From assembly GCA_023229685.1 (NCBI GenBank), contig JALNYT010000001.1, forward strand, positions 1 to 64,000: a stretch of DNA of 64,000 nt, given 5' to 3'. Both the position numbers and the translations under genes were made by a program. This DNA is from Sulfuritalea sp. Lineage in GTDB: Bacteria > Pseudomonadota > Gammaproteobacteria > Burkholderiales > Rhodocyclaceae. Positions 50,396-60,749 of this stretch are shown in pieces. The notes beneath the pieces are model-generated. The model saw nothing but the letters and a program-made list of their open reading frames with translations. It was not told where the DNA came from and searched no databases. Position 1 is the first letter of the stretch; each line of letters opens with the position of its first letter.

Positions 50396-51508
50396 CTAGC
50401 GTTGGCCGATTCGCACATCTCCGAACAGCTTGTTCAGACCTTGAGGCTGTGAGCGCCAGTATTGTCTGGGTGCCTCCACTTGGGCTCCCAGTTTGGCGGC
50501 AGCATGCCAGGGCCAGCGCGGATCGAACAGGATGCCGCGCGCCAGGGCCACCATGTCGGCTTTCCCCTCCGCAATAATTGCCTCGGCCTGGTCCGGTTCG
50601 GTGATCAACCCGACCGCTATCGTCGGCAGACCGGTTTCCCGGCGAACTCTCTCGGCCAGTGAAACCTGGTAGCCGGGGCCAACGGGAATTTTCTGCAGCG
50701 GCGAAACGCCACCGCTTGAAACGTGGATGAACGAACAACCGCGTTGGCGCAAGGCCAGGCCGAACGCAACGCTTTGCTCGATATCCCAGCCGCCGTCGAC
50801 CCAGTCGGTGCCGGAGATACGGACACCCACCGGCACCTGCACCGGAACGACGGCCCGCACGGCCTCAAACACCGCCAGCGGGAAGCGCATGCGATTTTCC
50901 AGGGTGCCACCGTATTCGTCGGTTCGCGCATTCGACAGCGGGGACAAAAACTCATGCAGCAGATAACCATGCGCGGCGTGGACCTCGATGGCGTCGATGC
51001 CCAGCCGGTGCGCGCGCTGCGCGGCTGAGACAAACGCCCGCAGCACCCGCTGCAGGCCGGATGGATCGAGCGCCAGCGGCGGCGTTTCATCGGCAGCATG
51101 GGGTATGGCCGATGGCGCAAACGGATGCCAGCCACCTGCTTGCTGCGGAATCAGTTGCCCTCCGTCCCAGGGCGCATGGCTCGATCCCTTGCGGCCGGCG
51201 TGAGCCAACTGGATGGCAATCGGCATCGTCGAATGCTTGCGTACTGCGCTTAGCACCTTCTTGAGAGCGAATTCCGTCGCATCCGACCAGAGCCCGAGGT
51301 CGCCGGGCGTGATACGTCCTTCCGCCTCGACCGCTGTCGCCTCGATGACCAGCAAGCCCGCGCCGGAGAGCATGAGTTGGCCGATGTGTATCAGATGCCA
51401 GTCATTCGCCTCGCCATTTTCGGCAGAGTATTGGCACATCGGTGCGATCACGATGCGGTTCTTCAACTGCAAACTGCCGATGGGATAAGGGGAAAAAAGT
51501 TGGCTCAT
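50396..51508 (-). CDS. NADH:flavin oxidoreductase (Old Yellow Enzyme, YqjM/XenA type)
   Basis: A 370-residue FMN-dependent ene-reductase. It has APMCQYSAENGEANDWHLIH with the YqjM-type Cys contacting flavin, IQLAHAGRKGSS, EVHAAHGYLLHEFLSPLSNARTDEYGG (cited in parts), and the C-terminal ALARGILFDPRWPWHAA. Enzymes of this type reduce activated C=C bonds with NAD(P)H. ATG at 51508 is chosen over an upstream in-frame start at 51544 because the protein family begins at MSQLFSPYPIG. Confidence 0.92.
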   Translation of the reverse strand: MSQLFSPYPIGSLQLKNRIVIAPMCQYSAENGEANDWHLIHIGQLMLSGAGLLVIEATAVEAEGRITPGDLGLWSDATEFALKKVLSAVRKHSTMPIAIQLAHAGRKGSSHAPWDGGQLIPQQAGGWHPFAPSAIPHAADETPPLALDPSGLQRVLRAFVSAAQRAHRLGIDAIEVHAAHGYLLHEFLSPLSNARTDEYGGTLENRMRFPLAVFEAVRAVVPVQVPVGVRISGTDWVDGGWDIEQSVAFGLALRQRGCSFIHVSSGGVSPLQKIPVGPGYQVSLAERVRRETGLPTIAVGLITEPDQAEAIIAEGKADMVALARGILFDPRWPWHAAAKLGAQVEAPRQYWRSQPQGLNKLFGDVRIGQR

Positions 51509-51658
51509 GGTGAATGTTCCGTCAATACCGAATAGGGGTACCAAATTCTACAAGGGTGCCACGGACCATGCTTCTGATTCACACGCACGCTATCATTCCT
51601 GCTCCGTCTCAACCTGGGCTATGCCACCCCGCTCCGCCTCCCCGGACCGACGTTCCTG

Positions 51659-52609
51659 ATGAATACGTTTCTGCACAATCTTTCGCTGGCCTCCCCGCTA
51701 TTTCTTCTGGTTTTCGCCGGGTATGCGCTGATGCGTTTTTCCCGCTTGCCGAGGGCCTTGTCCGACCATTTGACCTGGTTTGTCTTCGCGGTCGCCTTGC
51801 CGGCGATGCTGTTCCGGATGATGAGCAATTTCTCCAGATTGCCCGCGGTCGACACGCGCCTGCTGATAGCCTTCTTCGGCAGTTGCCTGATTGTCTTCCT
51901 TATCGGTCGGCTGATCGCCTGGAAGGGCTTCGGGCTCGACGGCGTGGGGCAATCGGTTTTTGCGCTGGGCGGCGTTTTCTCGAACAACGTGATGCTCGGC
52001 TTACCCCTTGCCAAGCTGGTGCTGGGCGATGCCGCGCTGCCGTCAGTGGCTCTGGTCCTGGTCTTCAACGCGCTGATCCTGTGGACCTTGGTGACGGTAT
52101 CGGTCGAGTGGGCCAGGCACGGCAGCCTCTCGCTGCGCGGCGGCGCCAAGACGATCTGGGCCGTGCTGACCAACCCGGTGGTCGCCGGAATTATTTTGGG
52201 CACCGTGTTCGGACTCACCGGGTTCTCCATACCGGAGCTGATTGACGACCCGCTCGAAATGCTCGGACAAGTCGCCGCACCCCTGGCCTTGGTCGCTCTC
52301 GGCATGGGGCTCGCCCAATACGGGATCCGCGACGGTTGGCAAGTCAGCCTGGCAATCACCGCAATCAAGCTTTTACTGCAACCGCTGGTGGTCTGGATAC
52401 TGGCCAGCATTCTCGAATTGCCGGCAATGGAGACTCAAGTGGTCGTCCTGTTGGCCTCGATTGCGGTTGGCGCCAATGTTTACCTGATGTCGCGCCAGTT
52501 CAAAGTGCTGGAGGGGCCCGTGGCCGGTAGCCTAGTACTGTCAACCGTTCTGGCGGCGCTGACCACACCGCTTGTCATGGCACTAGCTCACGCAGCACGC
52601 CACGGCTAG
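51659..52609 (+). CDS. AEC-family permease (auxin efflux carrier-like)
   Basis: A 316-residue membrane protein with about ten helices and the family features FSNNVMLGLPLAKLVLG in the first half and APLALVALGMGLAQYG in the second. Bacterial members export organic acids such as malate or malonate. It is divergent from the OYE gene with a 150-base shared region. Confidence 0.87.
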   Translation: MNTFLHNLSLASPLFLLVFAGYALMRFSRLPRALSDHLTWFVFAVALPAMLFRMMSNFSRLPAVDTRLLIAFFGSCLIVFLIGRLIAWKGFGLDGVGQSVFALGGVFSNNVMLGLPLAKLVLGDAALPSVALVLVFNALILWTLVTVSVEWARHGSLSLRGGAKTIWAVLTNPVVAGIILGTVFGLTGFSIPELIDDPLEMLGQVAAPLALVALGMGLAQYGIRDGWQVSLAITAIKLLLQPLVVWILASILELPAMETQVVVLLASIAVGANVYLMSRQFKVLEGPVAGSLVLSTVLAALTTPLVMALAHAARHG

Positions 52610-52769
52610 CGCCAGTCTGTCGGAACCATTCTCAAAGTCGGTGCTGGCGGAACGGTGATTCTTGCTGTTGTAGAAATCAAGGCGATGTCGGGCCCCAATC
52701 ACTGGCCGAGTCCGACCAGGAAACGTCATTCCAATGGCCAGGCAACGAGCGCTGCGATGTCCTCGGAGC

Positions 52770-53762
52770 TCATGGCGGAGCCACTGCCGTGTGGCCGGCT
52801 TCGGCCGCGTTGACCATTTCGGCCAAAGCGCGGTTCTCGCGTTGCATGCGCCTCCAAGTCAAGGCCTGGGCGATGTTCAACTTGAGTTCAAAGTCTTGCC
52901 AGGGCTTGTTGATGAAGCCGAAAATGTGAGCCATGTCGACGGCAATGATCAGTTCCTCCTGGCTGATAGCTCCGCTGATCAGCAGGCGGGCGCAGTCCGG
53001 CTGCTCATCGGCGAACTTCTGCAACAATTCGACACCGTTCATTTCTGGCATGCGGTAGTCCGCGATGATGCAGGAAAAATTCAGCTCCTTCGCCATACGC
53101 AGGGCGTGGCGGGGCGAAGGTGTGATCTGGACCGAGACTCTCGTTTCGTCGAGCAATGGCCGCTCGTGATGGGCGACCTCGGATTGGATGGCGGCAAACA
53201 GGTCATCGACGCGTCCATGACGTGTCAATATTCTCGAGAGGCTTGCCAGGATGCCGGGATCGTCATCGACGATGAGTATCTGGTCAACCGCCCCGTCGTC
53301 CAGCGCGGAGATCGGGATCCCCCGCTCACGTACCAGATCGGCCAGGCGCTTGTTCTCGGTGACGACACCTGCATAGGCGATCGCCTGGGACAGCGAGCTC
53401 TTGAGGAAGTGGTCGTGCCATGGCTTGGGAATGAATCGGTAGATGTGAGTTTCATTCACCATCCGGATCAGACTGTCCATGTCGGTTTGACCCGACAGCA
53501 CTAGGCGCGCGCACTCGGGCTGCAGCGCGGCCAGCGCCTTGAGAAACTCCAGACCATCCATGCCCGGCATGCGATAGTCGCTGATGACGGCATCGAACTT
53601 CTTGGTCTTGGCGCGTTCGAGCGCGGCAGCCGGTTCGGTAAAGCCTTCGACTTCGTAGCGGTAGTGGCCAAGCGGCGGGGTGGACAACTCACGGCGCACG
53701 GCATTGACGATGGAAGCTTCGTCATCGACGATCATGACCTGATACAGCGGGTTGGCATCCAT
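52770..53762 (-). CDS. Response regulator with two receiver domains
   Basis: A 330-residue protein of two REC domains and no DNA-binding domain. The first has VMIVDDEAS, phosphoacceptor in VISDYRMPGMDG and FIPKPW; the second has ILIVDDDPG, CIIADYRMPEMNG and FINKPWQD. The F-x-x-KPW ending is shared with RpfG-type receivers. It follows the PAS histidine kinase gene on the same strand, which is its likely phosphodonor. Start is ATG 53762 at MDANPLYQ; upstream in-frame sequence is not convincing. Confidence 0.88.
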   Translation of the reverse strand: MDANPLYQVMIVDDEASIVNAVRRELSTPPLGHYRYEVEGFTEPAAALERAKTKKFDAVISDYRMPGMDGLEFLKALAALQPECARLVLSGQTDMDSLIRMVNETHIYRFIPKPWHDHFLKSSLSQAIAYAGVVTENKRLADLVRERGIPISALDDGAVDQILIVDDDPGILASLSRILTRHGRVDDLFAAIQSEVAHHERPLLDETRVSVQITPSPRHALRMAKELNFSCIIADYRMPEMNGVELLQKFADEQPDCARLLISGAISQEELIIAVDMAHIFGFINKPWQDFELKLNIAQALTWRRMQRENRALAEMVNAAEAGHTAVAPP

Positions 53763-53984
53763 GGCTATCTTTCCTTCCCGAAACGTATTATGCATTGGCG
53801 ATGCACAGCCTTTCCCTGCGCAGCGCGGCCGACACTGATGAGTCATCGTCGAGCAGCAGGGTGCGGCACCGCATGGCGATCCACACCGAATGATGTGTGG
53901 ATCGGAAAGATTAACATAGTCGCGTTCCCGGGTGGTCCGGGCGCGGCTGCCCCAGAAAAGTCGGCGCCGGTGTGACGGTGAGGC

Positions 53985-56900
53985 TCAGGCGGTCTCTGCG
54001 CCCTCCGCCTCTTTAGCCTCGATCGGAAGCCAAATGGTGAAGGTGGTGCCCTTGCCGACTTCGCTCTCCACGTCGATACGCCCATGGTGCTTCTGCACGA
54101 TGCTATAGGCGAGCGACAGACCCAGCCCGGTGCCCTGGCCGACGGGCTTGGTAGTGAAGAAGGGTTCGAAGACGCGGTTGAGGTGCTCGGGCGCGATGCC
54201 GGTACCGGTATCCGAGACGGCGACGAACACCTCCTCACCCTGGCGACCGGTGCGGATGGTGATCTCGCCCTTGACCGGAATGGCGTTGGCGGCATTCACC
54301 AGCAGGTTCATGAATACCTGGTTGATGTGTGAAGGCACGCACCAGACCTGCGGCAGCTCGCCGTATTCCTTTTTCACAGTGCACTTGTACTTAAGTTCGT
54401 TCCAGACAATGTTGAGCGTCGATTCAAGTCCCTGGTGCAGATCGGCCCAATGGAAAGTGGCGTCGCCGGCGCGCGAGAAGTCCTTGAGGTCGCGCACGAT
54501 CTTGGCGACCCGGGCGAGGCCGTCTTTCGACTCGGCCATGAGCTGACCGATATCGGTCTTGAGATAGTCGAAGTCCTTCTGGGCTTTGAGCGATTTCACG
54601 GCCTCAAGCGGCGGGCATTGGTCACCGAGGCTTACTTCCGCCGCTTCGTAGGCCGTGGTGATGGCGAAAATATCCTTCAGATAGCTTTCCAGCGTGCCGA
54701 GGTTGGAAGAGACGAAGCCGATCGGGTTGTTGAGTTCGTGCGCTACACCGGCAGCAAGCTGGCCTATCGAAGCCATCTTCTCCGATTGCAGCAGCTGGCT
54801 CTGCGCCTCCGTCAGTTTGATGTTGAGGGCCTTGGCCTCGGCGAGAGCACGCTTCAAGTCTTCCTCGGCATGCTTGCGGCTGTCGATGTCGCGCACCACG
54901 GCCAGAACCCGCTGCCCGCCGCCGAGCTGGAGCCTCTGGAGATTCACCGCGACCCAGAACTGGCGACCGGTGCTGTCGCGGGCCAGCCAATCGAATGCCT
55001 GCCATCCCTTTTCATGGGCTTGCTGGAGGCGCTCCAGGGCGACTTTCATTGCGTGCTCGGAAGTGCCGGCACTGAACGCGCCGACATCGAGAGCGAGCAG
55101 TTGCTCGCGGCTGCAGCCATACATCTGGCAAGCCTTGGCATTGACGTCGAGAATGCGGCCGCTGACGGCGTCGTGGATGAAAAGTGCATCGTTGATCGTG
55201 TCGTAAATGGTGCGGAACTTCTCTTCGCTTTCGGCAAGCGCCGCTTCGACGCGGCGGCGCTCGGTAATGTCCTCCTTGACCGCCAGGTAGTGGGTGATCC
55301 GGCCGTCGGACTGACGGATCGGGGTGATGCTGGCGAGTTCGACATATTCGCTGCCATCCTTGCGGCGGTTGTACAGTTCGCCCTCCCACGGCAGACCCTG
55401 CGACAGATTGGCCCACATTTCCTCGTAGCTGGCCCGGGGTGTCCTGCCCGACTGCAGGATGCGCGGGTTCTGGCCGTGCGCCTCCTCACGGCTGTAGCCG
55501 GTGGCGCGGACGAAGGCTTCGTTGACGTACTCGATCTCGGCGTCGAGATTGGTGATGACGATGCTGACCGGGCTCTGCTCCGCGGCCAGCGACAGCTTGC
55601 GCAATTCATTCTCGGCGCGCTTGCGTTCGCTGATGTCGCGCGAGATGCCCTGGATGTGGGTCGGCCGGCCTTGGGCATCCGCTATCAGCGTCGCCACCAC
55701 CTCGGTCTCGATCGTCGTGCCGTCCTTGCATGTCTGGGTGAGCTGGTAGTTCCGGGTGCGGTCCGACGCGCCGCCCGCCGCGAAGGACCCCAACCATTTC
55801 GGCAACTCTTCTGCAACCATCCGGTAGGACTCCGGGGTCATTACTTCCTGCATGGTCTGTTGCAGCGATTCGGCCACCGTGTAGCCGCGCAAGCGTTCGA
55901 CGGAGGGGCTGGCATAGGTGAAGCGCTGCGCGGCCAGCTCGTATAGCCACACCATGTCGCTGCCGCTCTCGGCGAGGATGCGATAGCGTGCCTCGCGTGC
56001 CCGCGCACGCAAGGCGGTCACGAAGACGCGGCCCAGCGCCAGCAGAGCGGCCAGAAATAACAGGCTGACGACGCTGATCCAGAGGAACTCGCGTCGAGCA
56101 TCCCGATAGATCTCGCTGTCGTCCATCTTGGCGATCAGCAGCCAGTCCGTGTCCGGATTTCTGAGCACGACGGCCAGTACCGGCTCGCCTCGATAGTCCA
56201 CGCCGGTCTGCACTTCGCCCTCGCCGCGCAGGACCTTGCCCAAGACAAGTCCCGGTGTATCGACCGGCAGGCGCAGGCTCAGCGGCGGTGCCGCCTGATG
56301 GAGCAGGGGGTTGAGGAAAACCACTTCCGTGCCTTCGCGCCGCGCCAGGAGGCTCTCGGCGGTGGAGCTGGATACCGGCCACCGGCTGAGCATCGGGTAA
56401 AGCACCTGCGTTGGGTCGATTTCGAACAGCGCGTAGCCGACCATCGCTCCTGTTCCCCCCTCTTCCTCTTCCGGCCCGGCGGACAAGGGAACGAGGATAT
56501 CGAGCACGACCTTGCCCGTTGCGTCGTCCAGTCGATGGAAATCGATGAGGCCAGCCCGACGTTGTTCCAGCACATGGCGCGTCTCCAAATGATGGTGCTC
56601 ATCGGACAGGGAATGGGCGTCTTTGCTGCCCAGAACGGGATGGCCGGCAAGATCGTACAGCCCGATCGCCGCGATTTCGGGAATCGCGGCGTGCACATGG
56701 CGGAATCGGGCCTGCAGCGCCCGGTTCGCGCTGGCGTCGTCGCGGTGCTTCAGCAGGCGGGTGAGGTTCTGGGCCATGACGCCGTCAGGAGGCTCGCTCA
56801 GAAACACCAGCCGATCGTCGAGCCAGCGCTGAATTTCCCGGGATCTCAGCGTGGCCACCGATTGCAGCTGGTGTTCGGCCATGCTCCGTGCGTGGTCGTA

Positions 56901-57011
56901 CAACACCGTGTGGGTGCGGTACAAGCCCGCCCCCAGCAGAACGAGCAGGCAGATGACGGCGACGAGCCATTGCCGGGTTGTCGGCACGAATGCGTTGACA
57001 TGATCGGACAT
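53985..57011 (-). CDS. Multi-PAS sensor histidine kinase
   Basis: A 1008-residue membrane kinase. One helix at about residues 15-33 and another near 305-328 bracket a periplasmic sensor domain. After it come three PAS domains (about 340-470, 480-600, 605-720), a coiled coil, a HisKA domain with His758 (GVAHELNNPIGF) and an HATPase domain (NLLVNAANAIPV, DTGTGIAPEHL, GTGLGLSLAYSI). The HELNNP form is typical of kinases with separate regulators. ATG at 57011 has GAGGAGG upstream. Ligand unknown. Confidence 0.9.
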   Translation of the reverse strand: MSDHVNAFVPTTRQWLVAVICLLVLLGAGLYRTHTVLYDHARSMAEHQLQSVATLRSREIQRWLDDRLVFLSEPPDGVMAQNLTRLLKHRDDASANRALQARFRHVHAAIPEIAAIGLYDLAGHPVLGSKDAHSLSDEHHHLETRHVLEQRRAGLIDFHRLDDATGKVVLDILVPLSAGPEEEEGGTGAMVGYALFEIDPTQVLYPMLSRWPVSSSTAESLLARREGTEVVFLNPLLHQAAPPLSLRLPVDTPGLVLGKVLRGEGEVQTGVDYRGEPVLAVVLRNPDTDWLLIAKMDDSEIYRDARREFLWISVVSLLFLAALLALGRVFVTALRARAREARYRILAESGSDMVWLYELAAQRFTYASPSVERLRGYTVAESLQQTMQEVMTPESYRMVAEELPKWLGSFAAGGASDRTRNYQLTQTCKDGTTIETEVVATLIADAQGRPTHIQGISRDISERKRAENELRKLSLAAEQSPVSIVITNLDAEIEYVNEAFVRATGYSREEAHGQNPRILQSGRTPRASYEEMWANLSQGLPWEGELYNRRKDGSEYVELASITPIRQSDGRITHYLAVKEDITERRRVEAALAESEEKFRTIYDTINDALFIHDAVSGRILDVNAKACQMYGCSREQLLALDVGAFSAGTSEHAMKVALERLQQAHEKGWQAFDWLARDSTGRQFWVAVNLQRLQLGGGQRVLAVVRDIDSRKHAEEDLKRALAEAKALNIKLTEAQSQLLQSEKMASIGQLAAGVAHELNNPIGFVSSNLGTLESYLKDIFAITTAYEAAEVSLGDQCPPLEAVKSLKAQKDFDYLKTDIGQLMAESKDGLARVAKIVRDLKDFSRAGDATFHWADLHQGLESTLNIVWNELKYKCTVKKEYGELPQVWCVPSHINQVFMNLLVNAANAIPVKGEITIRTGRQGEEVFVAVSDTGTGIAPEHLNRVFEPFFTTKPVGQGTGLGLSLAYSIVQKHHGRIDVESEVGKGTTFTIWLPIEAKEAEGAETA

Positions 57012-57494
57012 GAATTCTTGCCTCCTCACAGGAGCGCCAGGTGCTGCTGATCGATCACGTCGGAAACAGTGACCTGCCTGTCATGGCGCGCGAGCAGATG
57101 GATGAATCAGTGTAACCCCGACGACGCCTCGAGAGTAGCATGCGACCCATATCTGTTTTGCAATACGGCACTCATGGCAAAGGTACCAAGAGGACGACTT
57201 GCACCCGCCGCTGCGCTCGTCACGGCAACCTCGGGTGATGACGCGCAACGCCGCCACCGGGGCAGGTCTGTCGAAGAACGCCGAATTCAACCTCGCGGCC
57301 GACTACAGATTTTCCGCCGCTACCTGGCCGCAATGGGCACGCCCATTGTGGCCGCGCGCGCTGGGGACGCTTCGAGCAGAAGCTCGGAAACGTAGTCGAT
57401 GTCACCACCGAATATCACCTGATCCTTGATTACGCAGTCATGTTCAAATGAGGCTATATTGACCAGACTGTTGATGAAACAATAACCAGAGGTC
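57012..57494. other. Divergent intergenic region between two signalling operons
   Basis: A 483-base gap between oppositely oriented kinase genes. Open frames inside are short, mutually overlapping and without ribosome binding sites. It should hold both promoters. No repeat, RNA gene or terminator is apparent. Confidence 0.5.
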
Positions 57495-60400
57495 ATGACA
57501 CGTTCCCGCCTCCTGCTGCCTGTTGCGACTTTCGCGGCCTTGGTCGCGTTGGCTGTCGTCGCGTGGCAATGGCAGGCCGAATCGGGAGCGTCGGGCGGTC
57601 GGCGGGTGATCACGGTCGGGCTCTACGAAAACGCGCCAAAGGTCTATACGGCAGAGAATGGACGCCCCGCCGGTTTATTTGTCGAGCTGCTGGACGAGAT
57701 GGCGCGCATCGAGGGCTGGCAGTTGCGCTATGTTCCCTGCCAGTGGGCGGATTGCCTGGAACAATTGAAGCAGGGACAGCTCGACCTGATGCCCGATGTG
57801 GCCTATTCCATCGAGCGCGACTGGAGCTACGACTTTCACTCCGTTTCGGTCGCCAGCAGCTGGTCGCAGGTCTACAGCAATCCGCGGCTCAAGGTGATGT
57901 CAATGGCCGATCTTGCCGGCAAGCGCGTCGCCATCCTGCAAGGCGGAATCCAGCAATCCTTTTTCGCCCAGCTGATGGGAAGCGGCAACTTGGGCTACCT
58001 GCCTGTGGCCGTGACCTCGCTGGATCAGGGCTATGCCGCCGTGGTGGCAGGCGAGGCGGATGCCGTGGTGACCAACAGCTTCTTTGCCGCGCGCAACGGT
58101 GGCAAATACAAACTGCAGGAGACGCCGATCGTCTTTCTGCCGAGCAATCTGTATTTCGCGACGGCCAATGGCCGCAATACCGATCTGCTGGAGCGCATCG
58201 ATGTGCACCTGACTGCCTGGCGCGGCAACGCGGATTCGATCTATTTCGACGCCCTGCACCGCGCCATGGCGGCGCCCCCCGAAGTGCTGGTGCCGCACTG
58301 GGTGCGGTGGCTGTTTGCCGCACTGGGCGCGGCTCTGGCATTGTTGATAGCGGTCAGCCTGCTGTTGCGCTGGCAGGTGGAGCAGCGCACCCGCGCGCTG
58401 GTGCAGACGACGAAGGAGCTCGAAGAACAGCGTGCCAACCTCGAACAGCTCGTGGTCGAACGCACGCGGGAACTGGCGGCCGCGAAGGAGGAGGCCGAGC
58501 GCCTGACGCAGGTCAAAAGCGACTTTCTCGCCAATATGAGCCACGAGATTCGCACGCCGATGAACGCGATTCTCGGCTTGCTCTATCTCGCATTGAAAAA
58601 GGAGTTGCCGCCTGCGCTGCGCAGGCAACTCACCAAGGCGCAGGGCGCGGCGCGTTCGCTCCTGGGCATCATCAACGACATCCTCGATTTCTCGAAAATC
58701 GAAGCCGGCAAGCTCGACATCGAGCAAGTCGAATTCGGGCTCGATGCCGTGCTGGAACAGTTGACCGATGCCATCGGCTACCAAGTCGAGCACAAGGGTA
58801 TCGAGTTCCTGATCCGTTACGATGTGTCGATTCCACCGCTGCTGATCGGCGATCCCCTGCGCTTGGGGCAGATCATGCTCAACCTGTGCAGCAACGCGGT
58901 GAAGTTTACCGAGCAGGGCGAGGTCGAGCTGGCCTTCCGCCGCATCAACGCCAGCGAAACCGACCTCACGATCCAGGTTTGCGTACGGGATTCCGGCATC
59001 GGCATGACGCCGGAAGTGCAAACCAAACTGTTCGAGAAATTCACCCAGGCCGATCAATCGACCACGCGCCGCTTCGGTGGCACGGGGCTGGGACTGGCGA
59101 TCAGCAAGAACCTGGTCGAGTTGATGGGAGGCCGCATCTGGGTCGAGGACTCGCAGCCGGGCAAGGGCACCACGATCTGCTTCACGGCGCGGCTCAAGAT
59201 CGCCCGAGAGTCGCCCCGGAACGAACTGATCGAACAAGTCGGGCCGCTGTTGCAGGACATCCGGGTGCTGGTGGTCGACGACAACCAGGTGTCGCGCGAG
59301 ATTTTGGCCGAGATGCTGCGCTTCTTCCATCTGGAGGTCGACGTCGTTGTCAGCGGGCCGGCTGCCCTGACCACGCTGGTCGCTGCCGAGAAGCCTTACG
59401 ATCTGGTACTGATGGACTGGCGCATGCCCGGCATGAACGGCGACGAGGCGATCCAGCGCATTCATCGCGAAGCCGGGCTTGCACGCCAGCCCAAGGTGGT
59501 GATGGTGACTGCCTACGGCGGCGAAGACGTGATCCGGCTTGCCGAGCAGGCGGAGGTCGATGGCTTCCTCATCAAGCCGGTATTGCCATCGACACTGCTC
59601 GACACCATTCTCTCGGTACTCGGGCGCGGGCGCATTCTCGGTAACGACGGCAAACGCCGCCCCAGCGCGCCCGATCTTGCCACCTGCGGTCTGCTGGCCG
59701 GAGCGCGACTGCTGCTGGTGGAAGACAACGACATCAACCGCGAATTCGCGACCGAACTGTTGCGCAGCGAGGGCATCGAGGTCGATGAGGCGGAGAATGG
59801 CCAGATTGCCGTCGACAAGGTGCAACAGCAGGACTACGACGGCGTGCTGATGGACATCCAGATGCCGGTAATGGATGGCCTGGAAGCGGCGCGCCGCATT
59901 CGTGCGCTGGCGAAAAATCCCGGTAGCGAACGTTTTGCCGCATTGCCGATCATCGCCATGACCGCACTGGCGATGGCGCAGGATACCAAAAAAAGCCAGG
60001 CAGCCGGCATGAACGATCACGTCACCAAGCCCATCGTGCCCAACCGGCTGATGGCCGCGCTGGCGCGCTGGGTGAGGCTGCCCGATGCACGCAGAGGCCG
60101 GCCGGCATCCCTGCCCGCCGGGACCGCGTCGCCCTCGGGCGAAATCCCGGCCGACTTGCAGGCCCTCACCAGCCTCGATGCGTACGAAGGCATACGCCGC
60201 ATCGGCGGCAAGGCCGATGCCTATCGTCGGCAGCTCAGGCGCTTTCGCGAACACTATCCCGGCGCCATCGCCGAATTGCGGCGGCTGATCGCGGAAAAGG
60301 ACCTTGAACGCGCCGAGGAGTATTGTCATGCCTTGAAGGGCGTCAGCGGCAACGTCGGCGCCCATGCGCTGTTTGGAAAGATCACCGCCATCGACAACCG

Positions 60401-60749
60401 GCTCAAGCAGGGAGAAGTTCCGGACGAGGTCGCGCTGGAAGAAGCGGAGACGCTGCTGGGGCAGTTGATGCGAGAGATCGACGGCATGCCGCCGCCGGTC
60501 CTTCCCGCTGCCGCCATGCCGCTCACGCCCGTCGCCTTGCGCGAACAGCTTGCGCTTCTGGATCACGCACTGAAATATGACCTGGGTGCCGTCGAAGCCT
60601 TGCTCACCCGCTTGCGCATCGCGGTAGCCGGCACGCCGCACGAAACGGAAGTGGCCGCCATTGCCGCACTGGTCGATGTCTTCGACGTCGATGCGGCGCT
60701 GGCGCAATTGCGGAAACTGGAAGCCTCCGACCTGGTGAGGACGTCATGA
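57495..60749 (+). CDS. BvgS-like hybrid sensor kinase with SBP_bac_3 sensor, two receivers and Hpt
   Basis: A 1084-residue protein. It has an N-terminal membrane/signal segment, a periplasmic amino-acid-binding-type domain (about 36-255; VGLYENAPKVYTAENGRPAG), a membrane helix (about 275-292), and HisKA with His350 (MSHEIRTPMNAILG). HATPase follows (NLCSNAVKFTEQG, GTGLGLAISKNL), then REC1 with Asp641 (LMDWRMPGMNG), REC2 with Asp787 (LMDIQMPVMDG) and Hpt with His945 (YCHALKGVSGNVG). A complete phosphorelay in one chain, it probably ends on a separate receiver: the next gene, which overlaps by four bases, carries three. Confidence 0.93.
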   Translation: MTRSRLLLPVATFAALVALAVVAWQWQAESGASGGRRVITVGLYENAPKVYTAENGRPAGLFVELLDEMARIEGWQLRYVPCQWADCLEQLKQGQLDLMPDVAYSIERDWSYDFHSVSVASSWSQVYSNPRLKVMSMADLAGKRVAILQGGIQQSFFAQLMGSGNLGYLPVAVTSLDQGYAAVVAGEADAVVTNSFFAARNGGKYKLQETPIVFLPSNLYFATANGRNTDLLERIDVHLTAWRGNADSIYFDALHRAMAAPPEVLVPHWVRWLFAALGAALALLIAVSLLLRWQVEQRTRALVQTTKELEEQRANLEQLVVERTRELAAAKEEAERLTQVKSDFLANMSHEIRTPMNAILGLLYLALKKELPPALRRQLTKAQGAARSLLGIINDILDFSKIEAGKLDIEQVEFGLDAVLEQLTDAIGYQVEHKGIEFLIRYDVSIPPLLIGDPLRLGQIMLNLCSNAVKFTEQGEVELAFRRINASETDLTIQVCVRDSGIGMTPEVQTKLFEKFTQADQSTTRRFGGTGLGLAISKNLVELMGGRIWVEDSQPGKGTTICFTARLKIARESPRNELIEQVGPLLQDIRVLVVDDNQVSREILAEMLRFFHLEVDVVVSGPAALTTLVAAEKPYDLVLMDWRMPGMNGDEAIQRIHREAGLARQPKVVMVTAYGGEDVIRLAEQAEVDGFLIKPVLPSTLLDTILSVLGRGRILGNDGKRRPSAPDLATCGLLAGARLLLVEDNDINREFATELLRSEGIEVDEAENGQIAVDKVQQQDYDGVLMDIQMPVMDGLEAARRIRALAKNPGSERFAALPIIAMTALAMAQDTKKSQAAGMNDHVTKPIVPNRLMAALARWVRLPDARRGRPASLPAGTASPSGEIPADLQALTSLDAYEGIRRIGGKADAYRRQLRRFREHYPGAIAELRRLIAEKDLERAEEYCHALKGVSGNVGAHALFGKITAIDNRLKQGEVPDEVALEEAETLLGQLMREIDGMPPPVLPAAAMPLTPVALREQLALLDHALKYDLGAVEALLTRLRIAVAGTPHETEVAAIAALVDVFDVDAALAQLRKLEASDLVRTS

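Noticed and set aside
57081..57429. Short frames in the gap between the two signalling operons
   Set aside because: No ribosome binding sites, overlapping on both strands, and atypical composition.
57900..60707. 935-codon minus-strand open frame opposite the hybrid kinase
   Set aside because: Entirely antisense to clear HisKA, HATPase, REC and Hpt domains; composition is not protein-like.
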